Shown here: positions 1-8,034 of the stretch, one piece after another | Layout: every line of letters starts with the position of its first letter | Position numbering within the stretch: position 1 is the stretch's first letter | From: Gemmatimonadota bacterium | Lineage (GTDB): Bacteria > Gemmatimonadota > Gemmatimonadetes > Gemmatimonadales > GWC2-71-9 | Assembly: GCA_025358055.1 (NCBI GenBank) | Contig: JANYKV010000153.1 | Span: 1 to 52,431 of the forward strand | DNA: 52,431 nucleotides | Reading direction: 5' to 3' | The notes under the pieces: generated by a model | The model's input: the letters and a program-made list of their open reading frames with translations, nothing else | Databases searched by the model: none | What the model was told of the DNA's origin: nothing | Made by a program: the position numbers and the translations under genes

Positions 1-1
1 C

Positions 2-130
2 ATCACGAATCCGCCACCCTACTTCCCAACGACCGGGCGGTATAGCAAGAGCCGGTACTATGAGATCGATCCGGTGTGGTTGAACCAGATTGGAATCCAG
101 CAGTACTTCCACGAGCTCTGGGCGAGATAG
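2..130 (+). CDS. C-terminal fragment of an unidentified protein (5' end outside window)
   Basis: An open frame enters from the left edge and gives 42 residues before a TAG at 128-130. The peptide is rich in Tyr, Pro and aromatic residues (it ends QQYFHELWAR). I recognise no family. An aromatic-rich tail is compatible with a secreted or outer-membrane protein, but that is a guess. The frame has no start in the window. It is convergent with purA, about 150 bases away. Confidence 0.45.
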   Translation: MTNPPPYFPTTGRYSKSRYYEIDPVWLNQIGIQQYFHELWAR

Positions 131-221
131 GTCGGACGCACGGGCGCACAATAACGAAGGCGGTGCCCAGAGGAGAACTTCTGCGCACCGCTTTCACTTT
201 TGCCCCCTTCGTCCTTGAAGG

Positions 222-249
222 CCCGGTGAGTCCCACTCTGCGCACCGGG
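222..249. other. 7-bp inverted repeat between convergent genes
   Basis: CCCGGTG at 222-228 pairs with CACCGGG at 243-249 around a 14-base loop, in the spacer between the left-edge gene (+) and purA (-). Neither side carries a T tract, so it is at best a weak transcription-end structure. The rest of 131-279 shows nothing recognisable. Confidence 0.25.
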
Positions 250-279
250 TCCGATAACTACCTACTCCTCACCTGACGT

Positions 280-1566
280 CTACTTCCCGGCCTCTATGAT
301 CTGATCTCGCCGGGTTCCCACACTGACGAACCGGATCGGCACCTCGACCAGAACTTCCAAGTAGTCCAGGTAGGCTCGGGCCGGTTTGGGCAGGTCTTCA
401 AGTTTCCGGGCATTCCCGGTTGGCTGCTTCCAGCCTTGGAACCGTTCATACACCGGTTTGACGGCGGCGAGTTGGCCAACCTCCGAGGGCATTTCTGCGC
501 ATCGCTCGCCACCGACATCGTAGGCCACGCATACGGGGATATCGTCGAACGAATCGAGCACATCGAGTTTCGTGACGGCGAGACCGGTGAGTCCGTTTAC
601 CCGAGCGGAGTATTGGACCACCATTGCGTCAAACCAGCCGCAGCGGCGCGGTCGGCCAGTTACCGCTCCGAACTCCCCACCCAGTGACCGAAGGTGTTCC
701 TCCAAGGGCGGTAGAGCCAGGGACGGCAGCGGCCCTTCGCCAACCCGCGTGGTATACGCCTTCACGACGCCGAGGACGGCGTGAATGGCGGTGGGGCCGA
801 TGCCGGCACCGACCGAAGCGCCCCCCGCCGTCGTGTTGGAGGATGTCACAAACGGGTAGGTCCCGTGATCCACGTCCAGCAATGCACCCTGTGCACCTTC
901 GAGGAGGACACGTTTGGACTGCTTGAGCGCGGTATGAATGTACCGTCCGGTGTCGGTCACGAGGGGCAACAACTTGGGCGCCACTCGCGTCAGGAGCGCC
1001 ACATGTTCCTCGAGCGAAGCCCGCTCGGTCATCCCGGCGAGTGGGAGGAGCGTATTGGCTCGTTGGATGTTCTCCTCGAGCCGGAGCAGCGTGCTCTCCA
1101 TGTTTCGAAGATCACCGACCCGAATCCCTCGCCGGTCGTACTTGTCGACGTAGGCGGGACCTATGCCTCGCCGCGTGGTGCCGATATTCTGGCTGCGCTC
1201 TCCGGCGGCGTCGAGTAATTTGTGATAGGGAAGCACCAAGTGGGCCCGATTCGACACGAGCACGCGGCCCGCGGTCGCAATACCACGCTCGTTCAACGCG
1301 AGAAGCTCGCTGAACAACCCGTCAGCGTCGAGAACGACCCCGTTCCCCAACACACAGGTGGAGGTCCCGTGGAGTATCCCGGAAGGAATCTGTCGGAGGA
1401 TGAATTGGGAGTCGCCGAGAACTACGGTGTGTCCGGCATTGGCGCCGCCCTGAAAGCGAACGACCACGTCGGCCGCTTCGGCCAGCACATCAACGAGCTT
1501 CCCCTTCCCTTCGTCGCCCCATTGGGCCCCAACCACGACAACGCAGGAGGTCCTCGTGTCGAACAT
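280..1566 (-). CDS. purA: Adenylosuccinate synthetase
   Basis: PurA joins IMP and aspartate using GTP to give adenylosuccinate, the first committed step from IMP to AMP, in the cytoplasm. The N-terminus carries the P-loop-like GAQWGDEGKGK, followed by NAGHTVV, and TTRRGIGPAY and TGRPRRCGWFDA occur further in, all family signatures. The 428-residue length is normal. I chose the ATG at 1566: it has a GGAG six bases upstream, and the protein then starts just before the conserved region. An upstream in-frame ATG at 1632 would place a terminator hairpin inside the coding sequence. The leader holds a probable promoter and intrinsic terminator, so the gene may be attenuated. Confidence 0.96.
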   Translation of the reverse strand: MFDTRTSCVVVVGAQWGDEGKGKLVDVLAEAADVVVRFQGGANAGHTVVLGDSQFILRQIPSGILHGTSTCVLGNGVVLDADGLFSELLALNERGIATAGRVLVSNRAHLVLPYHKLLDAAGERSQNIGTTRRGIGPAYVDKYDRRGIRVGDLRNMESTLLRLEENIQRANTLLPLAGMTERASLEEHVALLTRVAPKLLPLVTDTGRYIHTALKQSKRVLLEGAQGALLDVDHGTYPFVTSSNTTAGGASVGAGIGPTAIHAVLGVVKAYTTRVGEGPLPSLALPPLEEHLRSLGGEFGAVTGRPRRCGWFDAMVVQYSARVNGLTGLAVTKLDVLDSFDDIPVCVAYDVGGERCAEMPSEVGQLAAVKPVYERFQGWKQPTGNARKLEDLPKPARAYLDYLEVLVEVPIRFVSVGTRRDQIIEAGK

Positions 1567-1593
1567 CGACGTCTCCGTTGGGGTACGCTCAAG

Positions 1594-1613
1594 AAAAAAG
1601 CCCCGAATGGGGC
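1594..1613 (-). terminator. Intrinsic terminator in the purA leader (candidate attenuator)
   Basis: On the minus strand GCCCC-ATTC-GGGGC is followed directly by six T residues. It lies 28 bases before the purA ATG. Because a good promoter match lies upstream of it (1632-1660), it may act as an attenuator of purA rather than only ending the trpS-pilT transcript. Confidence 0.7.
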
Positions 1614-1631
1614 CGCTGATGACTCCCGCCA

Positions 1632-1660
1632 AGTCTAGTCCCGATCCGGGAGAATATCAA
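1632..1660 (-). promoter_or_regulatory. Probable sigma-70-type promoter for purA
   Basis: Minus-strand TTGATA (1655-1660) and TAGACT (1632-1637) are separated by 17 bases. The predicted transcript would start near 1625, giving a leader of about 59 nucleotides that contains the hairpin plus T6. It lies between the PilT-like stop (1728) and purA. Confidence 0.5.
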
Positions 1661-1727
1661 ATCCCACAAAGCGCTTTCGGCGTCATCGCTGAGCTCCAGC
1701 GCCCGGGAGTGAGAAGCGACTCCGGCC

Positions 1728-2771
1728 TTACAAGTCTCCGCCTACGGCCCTGGCCGTCTCCAAAGAGATCAGATTCGCCCCGGCGAGTTCAGCCACATGC
1801 TGTTGAAAGGTGTGCATACCGTGCACTGCGCCGGCCACCATATGAGAACGCACTTCGACGATACGAACCGGATCCTTGAGGCACGCGCGTACGCCGGGGG
1901 TGGTCACCAAGATTTCGAGCGCGGGCACCCGGCCGGGGCCCTCCGCGCGCGGCAATAGCTGCTGGGAGATGACCGCTCGAATGGCTTCTGAGAACCGCAC
2001 CCGCCCGATTTCGCGCTCCTCGCGCGGGAGCATCGTGAGCACCTGGCTGATGGTGGTCGTCACGTCGGGCGTCGGCATGGCCGCGATGACGAGATGGCCG
2101 GTTTCTGCTGCTTTGATCGCGGTATCCACGGTCTCCGGGTCCCGGATATCGCTGACCATGATCAGATCGGGATCCTGCCGAAGGGCGGCCCGCATGGCGA
2201 TGCTCATACTGTCGGTATCGACCCCGATTTCCCGCTGAGTGACCGATGAGCTGAGGTCGCGGTGCAGATATTCGATCGGGTTTTCGATAGTGACGATATG
2301 CCGTTGCTGCGTCTGGTTCACATGGTGAATCATGGCGGCGATCGTCGAGCTCTTCCCACTGCCGCTCACGCCGGTTACCAGAATCAAGCCACTCGGTTGC
2401 TCGACCACCGCTTTGAGGAGGTCCGGCAGGCCGAGCTGCTCGAGCGAGGGAATCGCGAAGGGGATGACCCGCATCACCACCATCACGGAAGAACGCTGAC
2501 GCAAGATATTGACCCGGAACCGCCCGACTCCCGCCATCCCCCACGAACAATCGAAGTCCTTGAGCGACTCCATCCGCTCCCGCTCGGAATCCGAGCTCAG
2601 CAGCTTCGAGGCAATATCACGGGTTTGCTCCGGCGTGAGGCGCTGTTTGGTAAGGGGAACGAGCACGCCGTTGATTCGGGCTCGGAAGACGTCTCCAGCC
2701 TTGATGTGCAGGTCGGAGGCGCCACGCTCCACAGCCGCCTTGATGATCTTCTCCATCGGTGCGGCTGGCAT
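1728..2771 (-). CDS. PilT-like type IV pilus ATPase with altered active-site boxes
   Basis: This is a 347-residue hexameric-ATPase-family protein of the PilT/PilU group, which powers pilus retraction at the inner membrane. The N-terminal domain has ASDLHIKAG and the ATPase domain has the Walker A GVSGSGKSS. Three conserved boxes differ from canonical PilT: the Asp box reads TIENPIE instead of TIEDPIE, the Walker B region reads MVSDIRD instead of VGEMRD, and the His box reads AAMPTPD where LHT is usual. The ATG at 2771 overlaps the trpS stop as TGATG, so the two are translationally coupled. It may be a regulatory or weak ATPase paralogue; no other pilus genes are nearby. Confidence 0.85.
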   Translation of the reverse strand: MPAAPMEKIIKAAVERGASDLHIKAGDVFRARINGVLVPLTKQRLTPEQTRDIASKLLSSDSERERMESLKDFDCSWGMAGVGRFRVNILRQRSSVMVVMRVIPFAIPSLEQLGLPDLLKAVVEQPSGLILVTGVSGSGKSSTIAAMIHHVNQTQQRHIVTIENPIEYLHRDLSSSVTQREIGVDTDSMSIAMRAALRQDPDLIMVSDIRDPETVDTAIKAAETGHLVIAAMPTPDVTTTISQVLTMLPREEREIGRVRFSEAIRAVISQQLLPRAEGPGRVPALEILVTTPGVRACLKDPVRIVEVRSHMVAGAVHGMHTFQQHVAELAGANLISLETARAVGGDL

Positions 2772-3763
2772 CAGTTCGCTCCCGGCATGAAGCCCATGCG
2801 TTCTTTGACGTCCGCGATCGTTCTCCGCGCGATGGCCCGTGCTTTCTCGGCCCCTTCGGCCAAGACCCGGTCCACTTCCAACGGGGCGGCCTCCAACTCC
2901 ACTGCCCGTTCCCGAATCGGCTTGAGAGCAACCTCCATCCCCTCCGCCAGGAGCCGCTTGCAATCAAGGCAACCCCAACCGGCTGTTCGGCATTGCTCGG
3001 CCACCATCGTCTGCGTTTCGGGCGGGGAGAAGTGCTTGTGCAGCGTATACAGGTTGCACACGTCCGGATTCCCCGGATCGCTCTTGGTGACACGCGCCGG
3101 GTCCGTTCTTGCCGGCCGAAGCTTTTGCCAAACTTGCTCCGGAGTTTCCAGAATCCCGATCGTATTGCCGAGACTCTTCGACATCTTCGCCTGGCCGTCC
3201 AGGCCGAGAATTCGCCGGGCCGGCGTCAACAGCGCCTTTGGTTCCGGAAAATATGGGGAGGCACGGCTAAACTCGGTATTCCACCGTCGAGCGAGTTCGC
3301 GCGAGAACTCGAGATGTTGGACTTGGTCCTCTCCGACCGGCACCAGGTCCGCGAGGTAGAGTAGAATGTCCGCGGCCTGCAACACCGGATACATCAAGAT
3401 CCCCGCGGGAATACTTTCGTGCTTCCCCGACTTATCTTTAAACTGGGTCATGCGCTCGAGTTCCCCGAGCGGGGCAATAGCGGTGAAGAACCATTGAAGG
3501 GTGGTGTGCTCGGGGACGTGGGACTGGACGAACAGGATCGCCTTGGCCGGATCGATCCCCGAGGCCAAGAGTCCGATGGCCATCTCGCGGGTGCGACGCG
3601 GGAGCGCCGAGGCATCATAGCGCTCGGTGATCGCGTGCAGATCGACCACACAGTAGATGGCTTCGTATTTGTGCTGAAGCTCGACCCAGTTGCGCACGGC
3701 CCCTAACCAATTGCCGATGTGGAGCTGCCCGGTCGGCTGGATTCCTGAAAAAATTCGTGGCAT
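2771..3763 (-). CDS. trpS: Tryptophanyl-tRNA synthetase
   Basis: This class I synthetase charges tRNA-Trp. It is 330 residues, the usual length. The HIGH-type motif is in GQLHIGNWLGA near residue 17, and the KMSKS loop is exact in GQAKMSKSLGN. The stop overlaps the start of the downstream PilT-like gene (TGATG), an unusual pairing. No Shine-Dalgarno sequence stands close to the ATG (a GGAGG lies about 16 bases away). A promoter-like TTGCGA-17-TACCTT places the predicted start of transcription at the ATG, so the mRNA may be leaderless. Confidence 0.96.
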   Translation of the reverse strand: MPRIFSGIQPTGQLHIGNWLGAVRNWVELQHKYEAIYCVVDLHAITERYDASALPRRTREMAIGLLASGIDPAKAILFVQSHVPEHTTLQWFFTAIAPLGELERMTQFKDKSGKHESIPAGILMYPVLQAADILLYLADLVPVGEDQVQHLEFSRELARRWNTEFSRASPYFPEPKALLTPARRILGLDGQAKMSKSLGNTIGILETPEQVWQKLRPARTDPARVTKSDPGNPDVCNLYTLHKHFSPPETQTMVAEQCRTAGWGCLDCKRLLAEGMEVALKPIRERAVELEAAPLEVDRVLAEGAEKARAIARRTIADVKERMGFMPGAN

Positions 3764-3769
3764 TTAGCC

Positions 3770-3798
3770 AAGGTAGCCACCTCCCATGCGCCTCGCAA
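3770..3798 (-). promoter_or_regulatory. Possible trpS promoter giving a leaderless mRNA
   Basis: Minus-strand TTGCGA (3793-3798) and TACCTT (3770-3775) are 17 bases apart. The -10 box ends six bases before the trpS ATG. The whole divergent spacer between trpS and the + strand phosphatase is only 36 bases. Confidence 0.3.
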
Positions 3799-3799
3799 G

Positions 3800-4588
3800 A
3801 TGAACTCTGCATTGGACTTACTCACTCTCGCGATCAGGGCGGCAGAGCAAGCGGCTGACTACCTGCGCACCGTCGAGCGCCCCCAGGACCCCCAGGCATG
3901 GGGGATCAAGGGCCACCGCGATTTCGTCACCGAGGTGGACCGGACGTCGGAACGGATCATTACCAATATTCTGACTCAAGGGGAGCCCGGCTCCACCGTG
4001 GTCGGCGAAGAGCTCCAACCTACAATGGTGGATGGCGGGCTTGTCTGGGTCGTGGATCCGCTCGATGGGACCACCAATTTCCTCCATGGCTACCCCCAAT
4101 TTGCGGTGTCGATCGGGGCGGCCGTCGACGGTGTGCTCCAAGCCGGCGTGGTGCTACATGTCTCGAGCGGATCGCTCTTTCGTGCGAGCCGAGGGGGCGG
4201 AACCTGGCTCGGTGGTGCACGTCTTCAGGTGTCCACCATAAGGGACCCTGGGATGGCGCTGGTGGGTACTGGCTTCCCTTTTAAGCATATCGACCAGTTG
4301 GAAGCGTTCCAACGTCAATTGGCCGTCATCCTTTCCAGCACCAGCGGCGTCCGTCGCGCTGGCTCCGCCGCCCTGGACCTAGCGGACGTGGCGGCAGGCC
4401 GGTTCGAGGGGTTCTGGGAACTCCGACTCGCGCCTTGGGATATTGCGGCGGGCCTGTTGTTGGTTCGTGAGGCAGGTGGGGTGGTGACGGATACGGCGGG
4501 CCGGGAAATTGGAATAGAACATACGGGGGTCGTCGCGGGAAACCCTTGGATCCACGAGTGGCTCCTCAAGGTGATGGCGAACGATTGA
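3800..4588 (+). CDS. suhB: Inositol monophosphatase family protein
   Basis: A Mg-dependent, Li-sensitive phosphatase-fold protein of 262 residues. Family signatures are present: VVGEE (metal-binding glutamates), WVVDPLDGTTNFLHG (the DPLDGT metal motif) and WDIAAGLLLVREAGG near the C-terminus. Substrates in this family include inositol-1-phosphate, histidinol phosphate and related sugars; SuhB also modulates rRNA antitermination in Escherichia coli. The symbol marks the family, not a proven role. The gene diverges from trpS with 36 bases between start codons, has no clear Shine-Dalgarno sequence, and is convergent with map. Confidence 0.88.
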   Translation: MNSALDLLTLAIRAAEQAADYLRTVERPQDPQAWGIKGHRDFVTEVDRTSERIITNILTQGEPGSTVVGEELQPTMVDGGLVWVVDPLDGTTNFLHGYPQFAVSIGAAVDGVLQAGVVLHVSSGSLFRASRGGGTWLGGARLQVSTIRDPGMALVGTGFPFKHIDQLEAFQRQLAVILSSTSGVRRAGSAALDLADVAAGRFEGFWELRLAPWDIAAGLLLVREAGGVVTDTAGREIGIEHTGVVAGNPWIHEWLLKVMAND

Positions 4589-4656
4589 ACCAGGGGTGGT
4601 GGGGAAAACGAGCATCGGGGTGCGTCACGACAACCGCTGAGGCGGCGTCCCTGCGA

Positions 4657-5409
4657 TCAAGCCGCCGTGAGAATGAGCGGGCCGTCTTTCGTCACGGCAA
4701 CGGTATGCTCGAAATGCGCGGCGAGTGAGGCATCCGCGGTGACCACCGTCCACTTGTCCGAGAGCATTTTGGTCGCGTGGTGCCCGATCATGACCATAGG
4801 CTCGATGGCAATTGTCATCCCTGCTTGAAGTCTCGTTCCGCGATGGGGCTGGCCATGGTTCGGAACTTGGGGATCTTCGTGAACCCGCTCTCCGACGCCG
4901 TGACCCACCAACTCGCGCGCGACATCGTACCCCGCCACCATCGCCACGTTTTGTACGGCATGGCCGATATCGCCGGTATAGTTCCCAATCGTTGCTTGGG
5001 CGATACCGGCATATAGCGCCTTTTCCGTGACCTCGAGAAGCCGCTCCGCCTCCGGCGAGATTTCACCAATCCCGATGGTAATGGCCGCGTCGGCATGAAA
5101 GCCCTCGAGAAACACCCCCACGTCGACACTCACGATGCTCCCTTCTCGAAGGACACGCTTCTTGGAGGGAATCCCATGTACGATTTCTTCGTTGATGGAA
5201 GTGCAAATGGATTTGGGAAACCCGTAGAGGCCTTTGAATGATGCTTTGGCTCCGGGGTGTCGTTTGATGAACACGGTCGCGACCTCGTCGAGGTCCTCGG
5301 TGCTCACCCCTGGACGCGCGGTTTCCCTCATTCGCGCTAGCGTGCCGGCCACGATTTTTCCGGCCCGGGCCATGGCCTCGATCTCCCGGGGTGACTTGAG
5401 GGTGACCAC
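4657..5409 (-). CDS. map: Methionine aminopeptidase, type I
   Basis: Removes the initiator Met from nascent proteins using a dinuclear metal centre. The metal ligands sit in their usual contexts: Asp in VSVDVG and HADAAI, His in GHGVGERVHE, Glu in AIEPM and EHTVAV; the substrate His is in NEEIVHGIP. I chose the GTG at 5409, one base after the adk TAG, which gives 250 residues, the standard length. Longer upstream frames run inside adk and carry no homology. It is the last gene of the S10-spc run, as in many bacteria. Confidence 0.93.
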   Translation of the reverse strand: MVTLKSPREIEAMARAGKIVAGTLARMRETARPGVSTEDLDEVATVFIKRHPGAKASFKGLYGFPKSICTSINEEIVHGIPSKKRVLREGSIVSVDVGVFLEGFHADAAITIGIGEISPEAERLLEVTEKALYAGIAQATIGNYTGDIGHAVQNVAMVAGYDVARELVGHGVGERVHEDPQVPNHGQPHRGTRLQAGMTIAIEPMVMIGHHATKMLSDKWTVVTADASLAAHFEHTVAVTKDGPLILTAA

Positions 5410-5410
5410 C

Positions 5411-5974
5411 CTAGACCCCCACCGCCTCGCGCACCTGCCGGGCGATTCCCTCCACCGCCCCGACCGCCGAAATACGGATAACCCCGGTGCGCGCTTCGTA
5501 CCAAGCCAGCACAGGAGCCGTCTGCGCGCGGTACGCCACCAACCGGCGGGCAACCGCCTCCGGATCGTCGTCGGCACGCCCTTCAATGCCGCGCCGTTTT
5601 TCGAGCCGAGCTAATATCTCTTGGTCGGACACATCAAAGAGTAGAACCTTGTCCATCTTTCGATGTTGTTCGACCAACAGTGCTTCGACCCCCTCGGCTT
5701 GGGGAATGGTCCGCACCACACCGTCGAAAATGACACCTTGGGCGGCACCGGGTTTGGCCAGTTCCTCCCGGACGACACCCAGGATGATGTCATCCTGGAC
5801 CAACGCCCCGGACTCCATCACCGCTTTGGCCTTGAGCCCAAGCGGGGTACCGTTTTTCACGGCGTCCCGAAGCAAGTCGCCGGTTGCAAACTTTGGCAGG
5901 CCAAGCGTCTGGGCGAGGAGGATGCCCTGAGTGCCTTTTCCGGCGCCCGGCGGACCCAGTAGCAGAATATTCAC
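5411..5974 (-). CDS. adk: Adenylate kinase (short LID form)
   Basis: Interconverts AMP, ADP and ATP. The N-terminal P-loop is GPPGAGKGTQ, and KFATGDLLRDAV and the FDGVVRTIPQAE region match the AMP-binding part. At 187 residues it is the short type: the LID is the brief RRGIEGRADDD stretch, with no four-Cys zinc LID. It lies between secY and map in the classical secY-adk-map order. Confidence 0.95.
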   Translation of the reverse strand: MNILLLGPPGAGKGTQGILLAQTLGLPKFATGDLLRDAVKNGTPLGLKAKAVMESGALVQDDIILGVVREELAKPGAAQGVIFDGVVRTIPQAEGVEALLVEQHRKMDKVLLFDVSDQEILARLEKRRGIEGRADDDPEAVARRLVAYRAQTAPVLAWYEARTGVIRISAVGAVEGIARQVREAVGV

Positions 5975-6020
5975 GATTCTGGCCTCCGGAAGTGCCGAGT
6001 GAGGAGCAAGGAGTGAGAGG

Positions 6021-7337
6021 TCAGATGTATCGTTGCTGGCGGCCGCGGAATTTGATGCGTCCCGACTTCATGAAGCTGTCATACTTCCGAAGCTGACGGT
6101 GCTGGTCGATTTGGGCGATGGTATCGAGCAGTACGCCCACCACGATCAAGATCGAAGTCCCACCGAAGTTGCTTTGGAATTTGACCCACTTCGATACCAG
6201 AATCGGAAGCAATGCGATCGCCGCGAGGAACAACGATCCGGGCAACGTCACCCGCGCCAAGACATTGTCGATATAGTCGGCGGTGCTACCACCCGGCTTC
6301 ACCCCGGGCACGAACCCACCCTGCTTTTTCAAGTTCTCAGCCAAATCCACGGAATTGAAAATGATCGAGGTGTAGAAATAGCTGAACAAGACCACCATGC
6401 CCGTGAACGTGATTATGTAGGGAAGTTCGCCCGGCGTGAAGAATTCCGCGAGACTCCGGAAGGCGTCGATCTTCGTAAAGCTGGCCAAGGTTCCGGGAAC
6501 GATGATGATGGTTTGCGCAAAAATGATGGGCATCACACCGGCGGTGATCAGCCGGATGGGGATGAAGGTCTTTTGCCCTTCACGAATCCGTCCGCGTCCC
6601 ATGACTTTGCGAGGTATCTGAATCGGAATGCGCCGAGCGGCAATCGTCATAGCAACCACGGCCGCGACCGCCCCGAGGATCACCACGGCGAGGACCAACG
6701 CGCCAATCGGGGAAACGGCCCCGGTGCGAATAAAGCTTCCCAACTGAAGGAAGGCCGGCCAGAATCGCTCGATGATGGACACGGCGATGAGCAGGCTCAT
6801 GCCGTTGCCAATACCCCGTTCGGTAATCTGCTCCCCGAGCCACATGACGAAAATCGCGCCGGTGGTGAGGGTCAGGACCATGATCATCCGGGTCCAGAAG
6901 CCGGGGAACGGCACGGCCCCAGGGATCGACTCCGTGAAGAGCGTGAAGGTGTACGCCTGCGAGAAACTGATGAACACCGTGAGATACCGCGTCCACTGCG
7001 TGAGCTTCTTCTTCCCTTCCTCATCCTTTTGCATCTTGCTGACGGCCGGAATGACTCCACCCGCCAGCTGGAAGACAATCGAGGCCGAGATATACGGCAT
7101 GATTCCCAGCGCGAAGACCGTGGCGCGCTGGAGCCCGCCGCCGAGAGCATCATAAAGGTTGAAGAACCCGGCGGTGGCCTGATTGTTCTGAATGTACGCG
7201 GCCAATGCCGAGACGATGACACCCGGTGCGGCGATGTGCGCGCCAATCCGGTAGACCAGGACGCACAGCGCGGTAACGAGAAGCTTATTTTTCAGCTCGT
7301 CGTCCATCGCGAACGTGGGGACTCGCGGGGCGGTCAC
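6021..7337 (-). CDS. secY: Preprotein translocase channel subunit SecY
   Basis: The main pore of the Sec translocon in the inner membrane, partnering SecE (also in this window) and SecA. It is 438 residues with about ten hydrophobic spans and family motifs such as GIMPYISASIVFQL and GERGIGNGMSLLI-like sequence. The first possible start is a GTG at 7337, immediately after the rplO stop; an ATG at 7307 (residue 11) is the alternative. It sits in the usual place, between rplO and adk. Confidence 0.96.
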   Translation of the reverse strand: MTAPRVPTFAMDDELKNKLLVTALCVLVYRIGAHIAAPGVIVSALAAYIQNNQATAGFFNLYDALGGGLQRATVFALGIMPYISASIVFQLAGGVIPAVSKMQKDEEGKKKLTQWTRYLTVFISFSQAYTFTLFTESIPGAVPFPGFWTRMIMVLTLTTGAIFVMWLGEQITERGIGNGMSLLIAVSIIERFWPAFLQLGSFIRTGAVSPIGALVLAVVILGAVAAVVAMTIAARRIPIQIPRKVMGRGRIREGQKTFIPIRLITAGVMPIIFAQTIIIVPGTLASFTKIDAFRSLAEFFTPGELPYIITFTGMVVLFSYFYTSIIFNSVDLAENLKKQGGFVPGVKPGGSTADYIDNVLARVTLPGSLFLAAIALLPILVSKWVKFQSNFGGTSILIVVGVLLDTIAQIDQHRQLRKYDSFMKSGRIKFRGRQQRYI

Positions 7338-7814
7338 TTAGGCCTCGATCTTCCCACCGGCAGCTTCGATTTTCGTCCGGGCGCTCGCCGAGAGCGTCAG
7401 GCCGCGCACGGTATAGGCCCGGTCGGCTTCCCCGGTGCCGAGGAGCTTGATGGGAGCATCGCGCTTGGCGATGAGTCCCGCAGCGTGAAGCGACTCCGGC
7501 GTCACGTCGTTCGCCGCAACCTTCTTCAGCTCCTTCAGGTTGACGGCCTGAGCCGTCACCTTGAAGGGGTTGGTGAATCCGCGCTTGGGCAATCGCCGGA
7601 ACATCGGCATCTGCCCGCCTTCAAACCCCGGGTTCGTACCGCCGCCGGTTCGGGCTTTATGGCCTTTGTTGCCTTTTCCCGAGGTCTTCCCCAACCCGCT
7701 GCCGGGACCCCGTCCAACGCGCTTGGGGTACTGGGTGGACCCCTTGGCCGGACGGAGGTTCGAGAGGGTGACCGCGGGAACCACGGGAGCGGCGGTGTCT
7801 TTCACTTTCGCCAC
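7338..7814 (-). CDS. rplO: 50S ribosomal protein L15
   Basis: A large-subunit protein important in late 50S assembly. It is 158 residues. The conserved N-terminal segment GRGPGSGLGKTSGKGNKGHK identifies it. About 18 residues precede the usual start of L15. The start codon is GTG at 7814, overlapping the rpmD stop as TAGTG, which suggests coupled translation. Confidence 0.96.
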   Translation of the reverse strand: MAKVKDTAAPVVPAVTLSNLRPAKGSTQYPKRVGRGPGSGLGKTSGKGNKGHKARTGGGTNPGFEGGQMPMFRRLPKRGFTNPFKVTAQAVNLKELKKVAANDVTPESLHAAGLIAKRDAPIKLLGTGEADRAYTVRGLTLSASARTKIEAAGGKIEA

Positions 7815-8032
7815 TACGCCTCCTGCACCGGCGTCACCTTGAGCAGGTGGCGCACCTTGAAAACCATCCCGCGGATCGCGGGGGTATCGTCATGGAACAC
7901 GGTCTGTTGGTGGTGCCGGAGACCGAGTGCCGCAAGCGTACGTCGCATGGTGTCGGCGTGACCAATCCCAGACCGGATTTGCTTGATCTGGAGCTTGCCC
8001 GTGGCCGGCGCTTTCACTGCCTTTTTTGGCAT
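7814..8032 (-). CDS. rpmD: 50S ribosomal protein L30
   Basis: A small 50S protein of 72 residues. The core begins at GKLQIKQIRSGIG and continues with RRTLAALGLRH, typical of bacterial L30, with a short Lys/Ala-rich N-terminal addition. The ATG at 8032 lies two bases after the rpsE stop. Longer upstream frames overlap rpsE and are shadows. Confidence 0.94.
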   Translation of the reverse strand: MPKKAVKAPATGKLQIKQIRSGIGHADTMRRTLAALGLRHHQQTVFHDDTPAIRGMVFKVRHLLKVTPVQEA

Positions 8033-8034
8033 CG

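Noticed and set aside
6033..7961. 642-codon open frame on the plus strand
   Set aside because: It lies exactly opposite secY and rplO, both certain, and its protein is Arg/His/Gly-rich without any family; it is a shadow of high-GC codon use.
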